NCBI GenBank assembly: GCA_020634015.1 | Contig: JACKCN010000003.1 | Span: 186,001 to 250,000 of the forward strand | DNA length: 64,000 bases | Direction: 5' to 3' | DNA from: Candidatus Delongbacteria bacterium | Lineage (GTDB): Bacteria > CAIWAD01 | In this document: positions 29,156 to 38,478 of the stretch, in pieces | Layout of the letters: every line of letters begins with the position of its first letter | How positions within the stretch are numbered: position 1 is the first letter of the stretch | The notes under the pieces: generated by a model | What the model was told of the DNA's origin: nothing | Seen by the model: the letters and a program-made list of their open reading frames with translations, nothing else | Database searches by the model: none | Made by a program: the position numbers and the translations under genes

Positions 29156-30151
29156 TCATGCCGACCTGGCGCGCCGGATCAACTCCGCCTCGCGCTCCGG
29201 GTCGAGGGCCAGCTGGATCCGGGCACCTTGCTGGATGGAGGCACGCACACGTGCGATGGTATCTGCCAGCGGTGTGATCCGCAGCCCCAGGCTCCGTGCT
29301 TTGGCGTTGGAGACATCCATCAGGCCGCTGTATGGCTGGCCATCGGCTCTGTACAGTGGCAGCAGCTGAAAGTTCAGGCCCGCTTCATCGAGCATGCCCC
29401 ATGGCACCCAGACCGGATCCGGCACGCCCAGCATGGACATGAATTCCGTCCAGCGCACGCGTTCGCCCGCCAGGTTGAAGGCACCCGGTAGGTTGTGTTC
29501 CAGAACCGTGCCGACGAACCGGGCCACATCCTCCACATCGATCAACTGCAGCCAGTCCTGCCCGGCACCGGGCGCGAGCATCGGGCCGGGCAGCAGAGCG
29601 CGCTGCACCCAGTGACCCAGTCTGGACCAAGGGTCCGCGGGCCCCGCGACCACCTGGGGACGCAGGATCGTGGCCCGCGCGCCGAATGTCTCACGCACGA
29701 TGCGCTCGCAGGTGGCCTTGAGACGCCCATAGTTGCCACCGGCCAGATCGGTCTCGGTTTCCGGGGCCTCGGGGGTCAGGGGTGTGCTCTCGTCCACCGG
29801 TCCGCTGGACAGGGGGCCATAGGCCGCCGCCGAACTGATGAACAGGTAGCGCTCGACCCTCCCGGCCAGGGCCCGGGAGGACGCTCGCACCTGGATCGCG
29901 GTGTAGCCCGACAGATCCACGCAGACATCCCAGGTGCGTGTGCCGAGGGCCGCGATGCCGGCTGGCCCCGCATCGCGATCGCCGTGCAGGCGTTCGACTT
30001 CGGCGGGCAGGTCGCCGTCCCGTGCGCCTCGAGTCAGGATGGTGAGCGTGCAAGCCCTGGCCAGCAGCGCTTGCACCACGGCCGACCCGATGAACCCGGT
30101 GCCGCCCAGGATCAGGATCCGTTCGCCGCAGAGGCCTGTGGTGCTCGCCAT
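29156..30151 (-). CDS. NAD-dependent epimerase/dehydratase-family protein
   Basis: A 331-residue extended short-chain dehydrogenase. The Rossmann motif ILILGGTGFIGSAVV is near the N-terminus, and the catalytic Ser/Tyr/Lys set is visible as ISSAAAYGPL and the NYGRLKATCER YxxxK. The overall form is like isoflavone-reductase or nucleoside-diphosphate-sugar epimerases. The ATG at 30151 is preceded by GGAG; a TTG one codon earlier is less likely. It is 70 nt downstream of the multicopper oxidase gene and probably cotranscribed. The substrate is unknown. Confidence 0.85.
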   Translation of the reverse strand: MASTTGLCGERILILGGTGFIGSAVVQALLARACTLTILTRGARDGDLPAEVERLHGDRDAGPAGIAALGTRTWDVCVDLSGYTAIQVRASSRALAGRVERYLFISSAAAYGPLSSGPVDESTPLTPEAPETETDLAGGNYGRLKATCERIVRETFGARATILRPQVVAGPADPWSRLGHWVQRALLPGPMLAPGAGQDWLQLIDVEDVARFVGTVLEHNLPGAFNLAGERVRWTEFMSMLGVPDPVWVPWGMLDEAGLNFQLLPLYRADGQPYSGLMDVSNAKARSLGLRITPLADTIARVRASIQQGARIQLALDPEREAELIRRARSA

Positions 30152-30221
30152 CAAGATCTCCGTTCCTGCATCAGTTCCATGCCGCCTTCACATCCACCTG
30201 ATGCGAAGGTTCGACCGCCGC

Positions 30222-32003
30222 TCACTTGCACAGCAGGACTTTCTGCTGCAGCAGCTCCGAGTCACCCTGGAGGCGCACGATGTATACGCCGGAGGCCAGA
30301 GTGGAGCCGTCCAGCCGAAAACTGTGCTCGCCCGTGCCCATCAGCCCCTCGTGGAGCCTGGCGACTTCCTGGCCGAGCAGATTGAAGATGCCCAGACTGG
30401 CGTGTTGTGCGTGGCTCACGACCACGCCCAGCACCGTGTCGGGATTGAACGGGTTGGGGAAGGCTGGCTGCAGGATCAGAGAACCAGGGAGTCCCGCCTG
30501 CGGAGCAAGCGAGGCGCTCGGATCGATCACCAGAAACTGGCCCATCATGCCGGCGTCCTCGTGGATCAGCATGTGGCAGTGATACATGTATGGTACCGTG
30601 CTGCTGGCATGGTCAAGAAACTGGGTGATGAACCGCACGGTCTGCATGGGCGGCACCAGAATCACATCCTTGCGCCCGCTCAGTGCGGGCAGGGGAGGCG
30701 CACCGTTCAGATCCAACACGTAGAACTGGACATCGTGGATATGGAATGGATGGGCGATCGGCGACTGGTTGGTGATCGACCAGATTTCGGTGGCCCCCAG
30801 CATGATCGTCTCGTTGATCATGCCCATGTCGAACTCGCTGCCATTGATCAGGAAGTGACCATTGAGCGCGTTGGGACCCGGAGTCATGGGAGTCAGCAGG
30901 AACTGCCGGAGCGTGTCGGCCTGGCTTTCTGGCAGGGGAGTCTGCGGCACCAGTTCCCCGGGAATGGTCAGCACCGGATTCTCGCTCTGCGCGCCGATGT
31001 TGAAGCGCATGACCTGAAAGTCGGTGCCGTTCATCGGATTCGGGTTGTATCCGGTCAGTACCTGCTGGGGCATCATTCCCGGCTGAAGGGCGCCGTATAC
31101 GCCATTCGGCAGTTCCGAGGCATAGCTCATCAGAGCGAGGGAACCCGTGTAGTTGGCGAAGTTCACCAGAATCTCCGCACGCTCGCCCGGGGAAAGCTGC
31201 AACCGGGTCAATGCCAGTGGCGAGCCCAGCAGGCCGCCATCGGAGGCGATCATCTGGAAGTTGCTGTTGTCTTCCAGCCCAAGGTTGAAGGTGCGCATCG
31301 AGGAGCCGTTCAGCAGGCGCAGGCGGACCACCTGGCCCGGCACGGCAAGTTCCGCGTTGACGGTGGCATTCACCATCAGCACCGAGTCGGCATTCGAAGG
31401 CACGATGATCTGCCCGGTCTCATCGACGGTCTTGGTCTGGATCGCCAGAGGGAAGTCATCAACGCCGTAGGTGCGCGGCAGGTCCAGCGCGGCCTCTTCG
31501 GCGTCGCGCACGATCACGAAACCGGCGATGCCCCGCGAGGCGTGCAGATTTGTGTTCTCGTGCAGGTGCGGGTGATACCAATAGGTTCCGGCCTTGTCCA
31601 GCACCGTGAACTGCGGGTTCCAGGTCGCCCCGGGCACGATCACGGTATGGGGACCGCCGTCATTCTCGGGTGACACATGCATGCCGTGCCAGTGGATGGT
31701 AGTGGTCGTGCCCAGTTGATTCTCAAGGAACAGGCTCACGTCCTCGCCCTGTTCCATGATCAGAGTCGGTCCCAGGACTGGCCCGTTCACCCCCATGGTG
31801 GCCGAATCGGTGCCCGGACGGAACTGCCAGCTGCCGGTCTGCAGGGTCAGCTGATAGGTTGGGCCTTCAAGGGTCGGCGGCAGCAGGATGGTGGCCCCGG
31901 CAGGACCTGTCCAGCCCGCCAGGGTCGCCAGGGCGATCACGCCAAGAATTCGTTGGCGCAGGAACGCGCAGGCAGGTTGAACAGGCAAGGAACAGATATC
32001 CAC
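30222..32003 (-). CDS. Multicopper oxidase with C-terminal sorting domain
   Basis: A 593-residue exported oxidase. All four copper-binding clusters are present: HWHG, HPHLH, HPFHIH and YHCHMLIHEDAGMM, so types 1, 2 and 3 copper sites look complete. Enzymes of this kind oxidise phenols, metals or bilirubin-like substrates while reducing O2 to water. The C-terminus has PNPFNPDTVLGV and a tail ending in LLCK, the sorting module also found in two other proteins of this window. I prefer the GTG at 32003, which has GGAG five nt upstream and begins close to the signal peptide; the upstream TTG at 32054 adds only polar sequence. CueO- or laccase-like activity is plausible. Confidence 0.9.
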   Translation of the reverse strand: MDICSLPVQPACAFLRQRILGVIALATLAGWTGPAGATILLPPTLEGPTYQLTLQTGSWQFRPGTDSATMGVNGPVLGPTLIMEQGEDVSLFLENQLGTTTTIHWHGMHVSPENDGGPHTVIVPGATWNPQFTVLDKAGTYWYHPHLHENTNLHASRGIAGFVIVRDAEEAALDLPRTYGVDDFPLAIQTKTVDETGQIIVPSNADSVLMVNATVNAELAVPGQVVRLRLLNGSSMRTFNLGLEDNSNFQMIASDGGLLGSPLALTRLQLSPGERAEILVNFANYTGSLALMSYASELPNGVYGALQPGMMPQQVLTGYNPNPMNGTDFQVMRFNIGAQSENPVLTIPGELVPQTPLPESQADTLRQFLLTPMTPGPNALNGHFLINGSEFDMGMINETIMLGATEIWSITNQSPIAHPFHIHDVQFYVLDLNGAPPLPALSGRKDVILVPPMQTVRFITQFLDHASSTVPYMYHCHMLIHEDAGMMGQFLVIDPSASLAPQAGLPGSLILQPAFPNPFNPDTVLGVVVSHAQHASLGIFNLLGQEVARLHEGLMGTGEHSFRLDGSTLASGVYIVRLQGDSELLQQKVLLCK

Positions 32004-32077
32004 GCAGTCTCCAATCAGGTGATTCAATGAGTGTGTGGGGGCGTGCTCAGGCAAGAATGGGCGAGTTGTCGCCGGTT

Positions 32078-32449
32078 TCAGTCATCTCCAGGAGTCACTT
32101 TGCTCGCTGGATCAATCTCGTACAACTTGCGCTTCGCCGGAACTGTTGCCTGGGGCTCCAGCACTCGCACATTCTCCAGCACCCAGGCCCAGTAGCCCGG
32201 CTGCCAGCCGCTGGAACAGGCTGCCTGCACCTCGTCCGGGCGCCAGGGATGCACGGCCACCACGTCCACGAGCGCCACGGCCCGTCCCTCCGGGTCTTCG
32301 GGCTGGTCCTCCGAGAGGAACAGTGAGTTCTCCACGATCAGCAGGTCGTGCAATGGCAAGACTGGAGGTTGCCACGAACGCACTTCCAGCGTCTTCTCGC
32401 CACGCGCAATCCGTGTGCCATTGGGCGCGACGATGGAAAGGGCGATCAT
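32078..32449 (-). CDS. ASCH-domain protein, last gene of the defence locus
   Basis: A 123-residue protein with the ASCH pattern: IVAPNGTRIARGEKTLEVRSWQPP near the N-terminus and then a beta-barrel body with ALVDVVAVHPWR. ASCH domains are PUA-like and bind RNA or modified nucleotides; some cleave N4-acetylcytidine. The ATG at 32449 has AAGGA upstream and abuts the stop of the Cdd1-like gene (32451), so it is translationally linked to the accessory set behind hsdR. A role in recognising modified nucleic acid is possible but unproven. Confidence 0.75.
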   Translation of the reverse strand: MIALSIVAPNGTRIARGEKTLEVRSWQPPVLPLHDLLIVENSLFLSEDQPEDPEGRAVALVDVVAVHPWRPDEVQAACSSGWQPGYWAWVLENVRVLEPQATVPAKRKLYEIDPASKVTPGDD

Positions 32450-32450
32450 C

Positions 32451-32810
32451 TCACGAATCCTTCGACACGTGTGCGGAATGCTCTGGCGATCCGGCAGGCG
32501 AATTCCTCCGCGCAGCCAGCGTTTTCTTGCGCTCCTCCGTGAAGTCCCACCAGGGACGCGGCTCATGGCCACTCATGAAGCGCGTGACCGAGATGAACAC
32601 ATCCAGCACGCAGGGATCCTGGCGGCAGGCGGTCATTTTGCACAACTGCTCATACATGACCCAGGGATCGCGCCCCACCAGATCGGTGGGTTCCTGAATG
32701 CCCAGCAGACGCAGATCAGCCGCGCTGGCCGGGCCGATGTTGGGCAGGTCGACAAGTCGTCTGGTTCTTGAGCGGATGACTTTGGTGGGGTTCATGGGGA
32801 GTGACTGCAT
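32451..32810 (-). CDS. Cdd1-like helix-hairpin-helix protein
   Basis: A protein of about 119 residues with RLVDLPNIGPASAADLRLLGI, a helix-hairpin-helix motif, followed by EPTDLVGRDPWVMYEQLCKMT and a RPWWDFTEERKK end. This matches the small 'pathogenicity locus' Cdd1-type family. The HhH motif suggests DNA binding. The start is uncertain: ATG at 32810 (weak GGA upstream) or ATG at 32795. It is 26 nt after the DUF45 gene and 1 nt before the ASCH gene, so it belongs to the tail of the hsd operon. Confidence 0.75.
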   Translation of the reverse strand: MQSLPMNPTKVIRSRTRRLVDLPNIGPASAADLRLLGIQEPTDLVGRDPWVMYEQLCKMTACRQDPCVLDVFISVTRFMSGHEPRPWWDFTEERKKTLAARRNSPAGSPEHSAHVSKDS

Positions 32811-32836
32811 TTTGATCCAAGCGCGTGACCGCTCGA

Positions 32837-33163
32837 TCATGGGTTCGATTGACTGTGCATAACGTGCTTCAATTCTGCTTCGTACACCTCGTACTCGCCC
32901 AGATGGGCTCGCATGAAGACCTTCCAGAGCTTGCCGTGGTTGGGCGTGCGCAAATGGAGCAGCTCGTGAACAATGACATAGTCCTGCAGCTTGGAGTTCA
33001 GGTGCAGCAGATCGGTGCTGAAATTCAGATGGCCTTTGGTCGAACACGAAGCCCACTTGGCGCGCATCGGGCGTACGGCAAGGCGGACGATTTTCACATC
33101 CAGTGCCGTTTCCCACTGGCGTACGCGGGCCTTGAAAGTGAGTACGCGGTCTGCCTGCGTCAT
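32837..33163 (-). CDS. DUF45/M48-like zinc metallopeptidase (YgjP type)
   Basis: A 108-residue protein holding the DUF45 core: RAKWASCSTKGHLNFSTDLL, then the zinc motif HELLHLRTPNHGKLW with both histidines and the downstream histidine. It is shorter than full YgjP proteins (about 165-230 residues), keeping mainly the catalytic half. Genes of this family are often found beside hsdR of type I systems. The ATG at 33163 lies 4 nt after the hsdR stop, which implies coupled translation. Its target is not known. Confidence 0.8.
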   Translation of the reverse strand: MTQADRVLTFKARVRQWETALDVKIVRLAVRPMRAKWASCSTKGHLNFSTDLLHLNSKLQDYVIVHELLHLRTPNHGKLWKVFMRAHLGEYEVYEAELKHVMHSQSNP

Positions 33164-33167
33164 GGGA

Positions 33168-36089
33168 TCAAATCCGCCCGGCCTTGTCCAACAGCGAGAA
33201 CAGCTCTTCCACGACATCGGCCACCTGCTGCAGGTCGTCCAGTTCGGCGGCTATCGCAAAAGTGACTTTCTGACGTAACTCTCGCAGGGTGGCTTCGCTT
33301 TTCTTCCAGTTGGGCAGGTCCACGAAGGCGGCCTTGATTCGCCCGCTGACCGATTCCGCATTGCCGACCCCTTTGTCCAGCAAGGTCCTGTAAACGAAAT
33401 AGGTCAGGCCATCAAAGCCTTTGGCTGCCTGCTCCTTCTTGCGGAGTTCGTTGGCTTCCACGGCCTCAAGCAAGGTGGCCAGGGCTTCACTTGTGGAAGT
33501 CTGCCGCTCTTCGAAACTCTGCTGGACGGCCAGGGCTCGTTCCGCCATCGCGATCAGAAACGGATCGTCGCTTTCCTCTTCGGCCGTCTTCTGGATGCTG
33601 CGGATCAGGTTGATGACTTTCGTGCCTTCGCCGCCACGGGTTGACTTGATGAGTTCGATCGTATCCTCGTCGATCCGGATCCGGCCGCTGGGATCCGCGA
33701 GTCCATAGGTGCCCACCTGTTCCTGGATCAAACTGCCCGTCTTGCGTTGGAACTCCCGGTCCACATAGACTGTCTTTGCAAAAGCCTTGCGCACCACGTG
33801 GTACATCGCTGCCAGTGATGTATAGGAATCGATGAACGGCCGCAAGAAGGCATCCGGTGAGATGATTTCGTAAAGCATCTCGAGTTCCTTGAACTCCTTG
33901 AAGAATACCTTGCGCCGGTCGGCATCACGAAAATGCTCGATCAGAGTTTCCACATCCTTGTCATTGAAGTTCTGTTCAATCAGGGCGAGATACGCCGGTG
34001 CCGATTGTTCCATCCTGGATTTGAACAATTCCTTGAGCAGCTTCAGATCCTTGACGATGGCGTTCACTTCGTCGCTGTCGAAGGCCAGCGCCTTTGACAG
34101 CTTGTCAAAGATGCCCACGAAATCCAGCACGAAACCGTGTGGCTTCACCATTTCCTGTGCTTCGTTCTCGTACGGGCGGTTCACCCGGGCAATGGCCTGC
34201 AGCAGAGTGTGGTCACGCATCGGCTTGTCCAGATACATCGCGTACAGCACGGGTGCATCGAAGCCCGTCAGCAGTTTCTCGGTGACGATGAGAATCTTCG
34301 GCTGCTGGTCCAGCTTGCCAAAGCTCTTGCGGATCTGGCGTTCACGCTTGCTCTCAAGATGGAACTCCTTCAGCAGGGCCGAATCGTTGTTGTTGTCCGT
34401 GTACACCACCTCCGAGTAATCGGGCGGCAGAAACTGGTCCAGCGCATGTTTGTACATCGCACAGGCTTCGCGGTCCACACCTACCAGAAAGCCTTTGTAA
34501 CCCAGCGGCTCCACGGTTTCCCGGTAGTGACTGGCGACGAACTGTGCCACCTGCTGGATACGCTGTGCCCCTTTGAGGAAGTTTTTCAGGGTCACCGCCC
34601 GCTCAAGGATCTTGTTCAGTTCCTCAATGTCGGCCACGCCTTCGGCTTCGGCGAGGGAGAGAAACTCCTTGTCCAGAGTTTCGTGCGGAACGAGCAGTTC
34701 GTTGGGGGCGAGCTGGTAGTACAGCGGCAGGGTGGTGCCGTCCTCGATACTGTCCGAGATGGAGTACTTGTGCAGGTAGCCCCGGTCATCTTCGCAGCCG
34801 AAGGTCTTGAAGGTACCCTTGCCGTAAACGGTCCTGTCCACCGGCGTTCCCGTGAAGCCGATGTAGGTCGCATTCGGCAGACCGGCCATCAGGAAGTTGC
34901 CCAGATCGCCACCAGTGGTACGGTGGGCTTCGTCAATAAGCACGTAGATATTGGTGCGCGTGTTGATATCCGCAGGCATGTCGCGGAATTTGTGCACCAT
35001 GGTCACGATGATACCGCGGTAGTCATCCCTCAGCAGCTGGTTGAGTCGATCGATGCTGCTGGCGTGCTCCAGATTGCCCATGCCGAGCGCGGCCAGATTC
35101 TTCAGCATCTGATCTTCCAGCTCGTTGCGGTCAATCATCAGCAGCACGGTGGGCTTGTCGGCTTCCGGTGCGCGGAAGAGCTTTTCCGCCGCCTTGATTA
35201 TGGTGAAAGTCTTGCCGCTTCCCTGGGTGTGCCAGACGAGGCCCCGCCTGCGTCCGGGATCGAGGGCCCGACCGACAGTCGCTTCCACGGCGCCGGTCTG
35301 GTGCTGGCGCAGGATGTATTTGTTCAGCTCCTCGTCCTTTTCGGCGAAGACGATGTAGTCCTTCAGAAAGGCCAGCACCTGCGGAATGGCACAGAAGCTG
35401 CGAACCTTGGCCTCCAGCTTGCCGAGCTCCGTGTCCTTCCAGTTGAAGATGTTCCGCCGCACCGTATTCCAACTTGCACCGTATGAGAAGCCGATCGCGT
35501 CGGTGGCGGTGAACAGTTGTTGCGACACGAACAGTTCGGGAGTCTCGCGGTGGTAGCGGCGGATCTGGTCCACCCCCAGGGCAATCGCCTCGTCCTTGCT
35601 GGCGTTCTTGCACTCGATCACCAGTACGGGGATGCCATTGATGAGAAAGACCACATCTTCCCGCGTTCCGTAGCGCCCGTTGTGAAAGGCCCACTCCTCG
35701 GTCACTTCGTAGACATTGTTCGTTGGCTCGTCGTAGTCGATCAGGTTCAGGTCGCGCTCGCGCTTCTCCTGGTGATCGAAGAACTTGCCGTGGTTTCGCA
35801 GGTGCTCGACGAATTCACGGTTTCCGTAAATGTCGGTGTGTAGGCGACGGAACTGTCCGGGCAGAGCACCCGCGGCCTCGGCGTAACACGGGTTGAACTC
35901 CCGCACCTTGCTGTCCAGCAGAGCCTCGAAGTAGAGCGAACGGTTCCGGGCTCGGTCGGCAACCGGCGTGTCGGGATCAAACCCGCGCCGCTGCTCAGCT
36001 GCGGCACGGGACACAACAGTCCAGCCGATAGCCTCGGCGTAGGCGAGGATCCGGGATTGGACGGTTTTATGTTCTCCGGGTGTGAGCAT
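33168..36089 (-). CDS. hsdR: Type I restriction enzyme, R (motor-nuclease) subunit
   Basis: A 973-residue restriction subunit of standard size. The N-terminal PD-(D/E)xK nuclease has D145, then E159-C160-K161 in LVIECKN and a QxxxY element (Q175, Y179). The superfamily 2 motor follows: Walker A TQGSGKT (about 288-294), DEAH at 386-389 (VLIDEAHRT), FTGTPVD, and later motifs (LLTGFDAP). HsdR cuts unmodified DNA after long-range translocation. The ATG at 36089 has no Shine-Dalgarno of its own but sits 3 nt after the stop of a small open frame, which may point to coupled translation. It is followed by three accessory genes and preceded by the GHKL-nuclease gene. Confidence 0.95.
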   Translation of the reverse strand: MLTPGEHKTVQSRILAYAEAIGWTVVSRAAAEQRRGFDPDTPVADRARNRSLYFEALLDSKVREFNPCYAEAAGALPGQFRRLHTDIYGNREFVEHLRNHGKFFDHQEKRERDLNLIDYDEPTNNVYEVTEEWAFHNGRYGTREDVVFLINGIPVLVIECKNASKDEAIALGVDQIRRYHRETPELFVSQQLFTATDAIGFSYGASWNTVRRNIFNWKDTELGKLEAKVRSFCAIPQVLAFLKDYIVFAEKDEELNKYILRQHQTGAVEATVGRALDPGRRRGLVWHTQGSGKTFTIIKAAEKLFRAPEADKPTVLLMIDRNELEDQMLKNLAALGMGNLEHASSIDRLNQLLRDDYRGIIVTMVHKFRDMPADINTRTNIYVLIDEAHRTTGGDLGNFLMAGLPNATYIGFTGTPVDRTVYGKGTFKTFGCEDDRGYLHKYSISDSIEDGTTLPLYYQLAPNELLVPHETLDKEFLSLAEAEGVADIEELNKILERAVTLKNFLKGAQRIQQVAQFVASHYRETVEPLGYKGFLVGVDREACAMYKHALDQFLPPDYSEVVYTDNNNDSALLKEFHLESKRERQIRKSFGKLDQQPKILIVTEKLLTGFDAPVLYAMYLDKPMRDHTLLQAIARVNRPYENEAQEMVKPHGFVLDFVGIFDKLSKALAFDSDEVNAIVKDLKLLKELFKSRMEQSAPAYLALIEQNFNDKDVETLIEHFRDADRRKVFFKEFKELEMLYEIISPDAFLRPFIDSYTSLAAMYHVVRKAFAKTVYVDREFQRKTGSLIQEQVGTYGLADPSGRIRIDEDTIELIKSTRGGEGTKVINLIRSIQKTAEEESDDPFLIAMAERALAVQQSFEERQTSTSEALATLLEAVEANELRKKEQAAKGFDGLTYFVYRTLLDKGVGNAESVSGRIKAAFVDLPNWKKSEATLRELRQKVTFAIAAELDDLQQVADVVEELFSLLDKAGRI

Positions 36090-36396
36090 GAGTTACAGAT
36101 TCTCGCTCGGCGCTGGTGGAAAGCCCGAGAGTTGGGTCACATGATTCCACGAGCAAATCGGCTTGACTGAGTATTCAGAACTCTCAAAGTCAGCAGGAGG
36201 ATTTGTGTGCGTCTTCATTCTCTTGGCCATCGTTGAATTTGCGTCTCCCGATTGAAGGGGCAGCTGAAAACCGCAGGCTATCCCAACATTGAGTTTGTAT
36301 GTGTATGCCCAAATGGATCGAGATATTCGTACGTCTCCTATGGGCATCAACATTCAAAGATTGGCATGATTCAGGTCGTGTCTGCTGATTCAGTGC
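36090..36396. other. AT-richer spacer between the GHKL-nuclease gene and hsdR, possible leader ORF
   Basis: The 307-nt spacer is visibly richer in A and T than its surroundings. On the minus strand one frame (36093-36353, up to 86 codons, more likely starting at 36230 or 36217) ends with a TAA 3 nt before the hsdR ATG. It has no recognisable domain and no good ribosome-binding site. It may be a leader peptide, a decayed accessory gene or chance. Confidence 0.3.
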
Positions 36397-38478
36397 TCAA
36401 TTTGCGGGTAGTCCGAGTTTGTCAAAGAACGCGCGATTCCGTTCTTTCGCCATATTTACAAGGCGGCCAAAGGAGATCACTTCCACATAGGCGTTTACGT
36501 TGTCCTTATAGCCAAAATAACCCTGTCCATCAGAAGTGCGCTTGAGGTTGTGATGAATTCGACAGCGCTTTTCAAACGATGGTGTAAGGTCTGCGAGGAT
36601 GTAGCAGAAACCTGGAACAACATTGTTTTGGAGTGATGGAATGGGCCGCCCAGTTGATGTCATCACACCTCCTTGTCGAATTCTTTCAAGATAGTCGATC
36701 GCCTGTTCGATGGGGTCATGGTCCTGACCCGCCTTTGCATCATTCCGCATCGGTCGTTTTATCTCCACAATCTCGATGCTGGCAGGCGGAAGCTTGGTTC
36801 CTTCTGAAACCAAAATCGGTTGATCGAAGACATTCAAGACGCAGATATCGGGTTCCTTACCATCTCCAGATGCTGTAATGGGAATCGACTTGAGCGGTTT
36901 ATCCGAAGCTAGGTAATCATGGAACGCGAGCCTTTCATCGACTAGCCATAAATTGCAACTGTCCATCAGGAGTTCCGAGCTATCCTTCCGCATTTGAATA
37001 ATGAGGCTGTGAATTAACTCCTCCCGAACGTAGTTCCCGTGCACATCCTTCTCGATAGCCTTTTCGAAGAGGTCAATAATCACCCGCCGGTGCGAAACGT
37101 AACTCGCAAGATCTGATTTCTTGATGTCCGCGGCTTTTGCCAAGTAAGACTCGAGCTTAGTCCTGTATTGTTCATCCAGTGGTGCGTGAGTTTGGCTGAG
37201 GATGTCGTGCCCTTCGCTTATAAGTTCCCTCTCGAAATTTGCGAACTGTTTATGAAGAGTGAGTTCCAGATCCTTGTCCGAAATGTCGGGATCGATATTT
37301 AGTTCAGTCTCAGGAATTCGAGAGAGGATGGGGCGATAGCGGGGCGCCTTGGTTGCAACAAACGTCGAGACCTTGTCTTTCGAGCGCTGCAAGTTTTTCT
37401 CGAGATGCTCTGCCAGTTGCACTTTTGCTCGCTCTACTACCGCCTCTCGAATGTCGTTGAGGCCGATCTCTGTGTTCGCAAATAGCCCATCGACATTGTC
37501 GATAATTTCAAATCCTGTGCGCTCAGGACGTACATTTTCATCTAAAAATGCCGAACTCACATAACAGGAATAAACGAACTCGCCGTTAGCATCTGTGAGT
37601 TTCCCGTGTAGCCCCGGCAACTTGCCGGACAGCTTTTCTTCTGCGACCAGTCGATTGTCGGCGCAGAACGCGATGAAATGCGCCGAGAGGGAGGTATACC
37701 TGAGCCGGACATGAACGAGGTCGAATGACTGTTCCTTGATGGAAATGGTTTCCGGAACGGCCGAAGAATGCATGTGAGCATCGTAGACATCATTTATTGA
37801 AATCAATTCTGCTTCATCAACGAGTTCGATTAGCGGTGCACCACCCTGCCTGATGAAATACCACAGGCAGTGCTCAAAAATGCTATCAGCTATCGCGCCA
37901 GGGGTTTTACGTGCGTACTCGCGATAGCGCGTATTGAACTCATCAAGGTGGACACTGGTACTGATCGAAGAACTTACGGGTGCCGTGTAGTTTTCCTCAT
38001 TAGAGACTCCGCCGTCGGCGCTAAAGGTGAAAGTGCGCTGAAAGAGGCTTTCACCCACTCGATAGGTACTTTCAACTCGGACGTTCTTGAAGGCTTTGAG
38101 CCAGAGCAAGCGTCCTATTCCACGGCAACCCTTTTGGATTTTATGTTCTGAATCAAGTGTCCGGAACGACAGCATGTTGTCGTCTGTGAATCCGATTCCG
38201 TTATCCTCAATTTTAAATCCGACAATGTCCTCAAGTGCATCCGGCCCTCTCTTCTTGGAATCTCTCAGATTCAAGGATCCTTGTTTTGATCCCCGAAGAA
38301 TAGTGACCCGGATTCGACCGTCTTCTGTGGAAACACTCGCTTCCTCAAGTGCATGAATCGAATTCACTACCGCCTCAAACAGTGGAAGAAGGCCACTTGT
38401 CAAGGGTAGGGGGGTGTTTCTGAGCCGACCGCCTAAATTTGCCGGCATCGTGCTTGTTGATTTCGGCGATGTGCTCAT
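36397..38478 (-). CDS. GHKL (MutL/MORC-like) ATPase fused to PD-(D/E)xK-like nuclease domain
   Basis: A 693-residue protein inside the type I restriction operon. The N-terminal GHKL ATPase fold shows the N-box around N39 (LFEAVVNSIHA), the DNGIG loop at 92-96 and the glycine-rich GCRGIGRL at 117-124, as in MutL, Hsp90 and MORC proteins. A middle part about 400 residues long follows. The C-terminal ~150 residues contain PDICV with D544, IEIVEIKRP with E572 and K574, and a QxxxY element (Q592, Y596), which together look like a PD-(D/E)xK nuclease. The start overlaps the hsdS stop by 4 nt, so production is coupled to the specificity subunit. Base composition is clearly lower in GC than the flanking chromosome, a sign of horizontal transfer. 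GHKL ATPases in restriction loci are known; this fusion to a nuclease is my reading. Confidence 0.75.
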   Translation of the reverse strand: MSTSPKSTSTMPANLGGRLRNTPLPLTSGLLPLFEAVVNSIHALEEASVSTEDGRIRVTILRGSKQGSLNLRDSKKRGPDALEDIVGFKIEDNGIGFTDDNMLSFRTLDSEHKIQKGCRGIGRLLWLKAFKNVRVESTYRVGESLFQRTFTFSADGGVSNEENYTAPVSSSISTSVHLDEFNTRYREYARKTPGAIADSIFEHCLWYFIRQGGAPLIELVDEAELISINDVYDAHMHSSAVPETISIKEQSFDLVHVRLRYTSLSAHFIAFCADNRLVAEEKLSGKLPGLHGKLTDANGEFVYSCYVSSAFLDENVRPERTGFEIIDNVDGLFANTEIGLNDIREAVVERAKVQLAEHLEKNLQRSKDKVSTFVATKAPRYRPILSRIPETELNIDPDISDKDLELTLHKQFANFERELISEGHDILSQTHAPLDEQYRTKLESYLAKAADIKKSDLASYVSHRRVIIDLFEKAIEKDVHGNYVREELIHSLIIQMRKDSSELLMDSCNLWLVDERLAFHDYLASDKPLKSIPITASGDGKEPDICVLNVFDQPILVSEGTKLPPASIEIVEIKRPMRNDAKAGQDHDPIEQAIDYLERIRQGGVMTSTGRPIPSLQNNVVPGFCYILADLTPSFEKRCRIHHNLKRTSDGQGYFGYKDNVNAYVEVISFGRLVNMAKERNRAFFDKLGLPAN

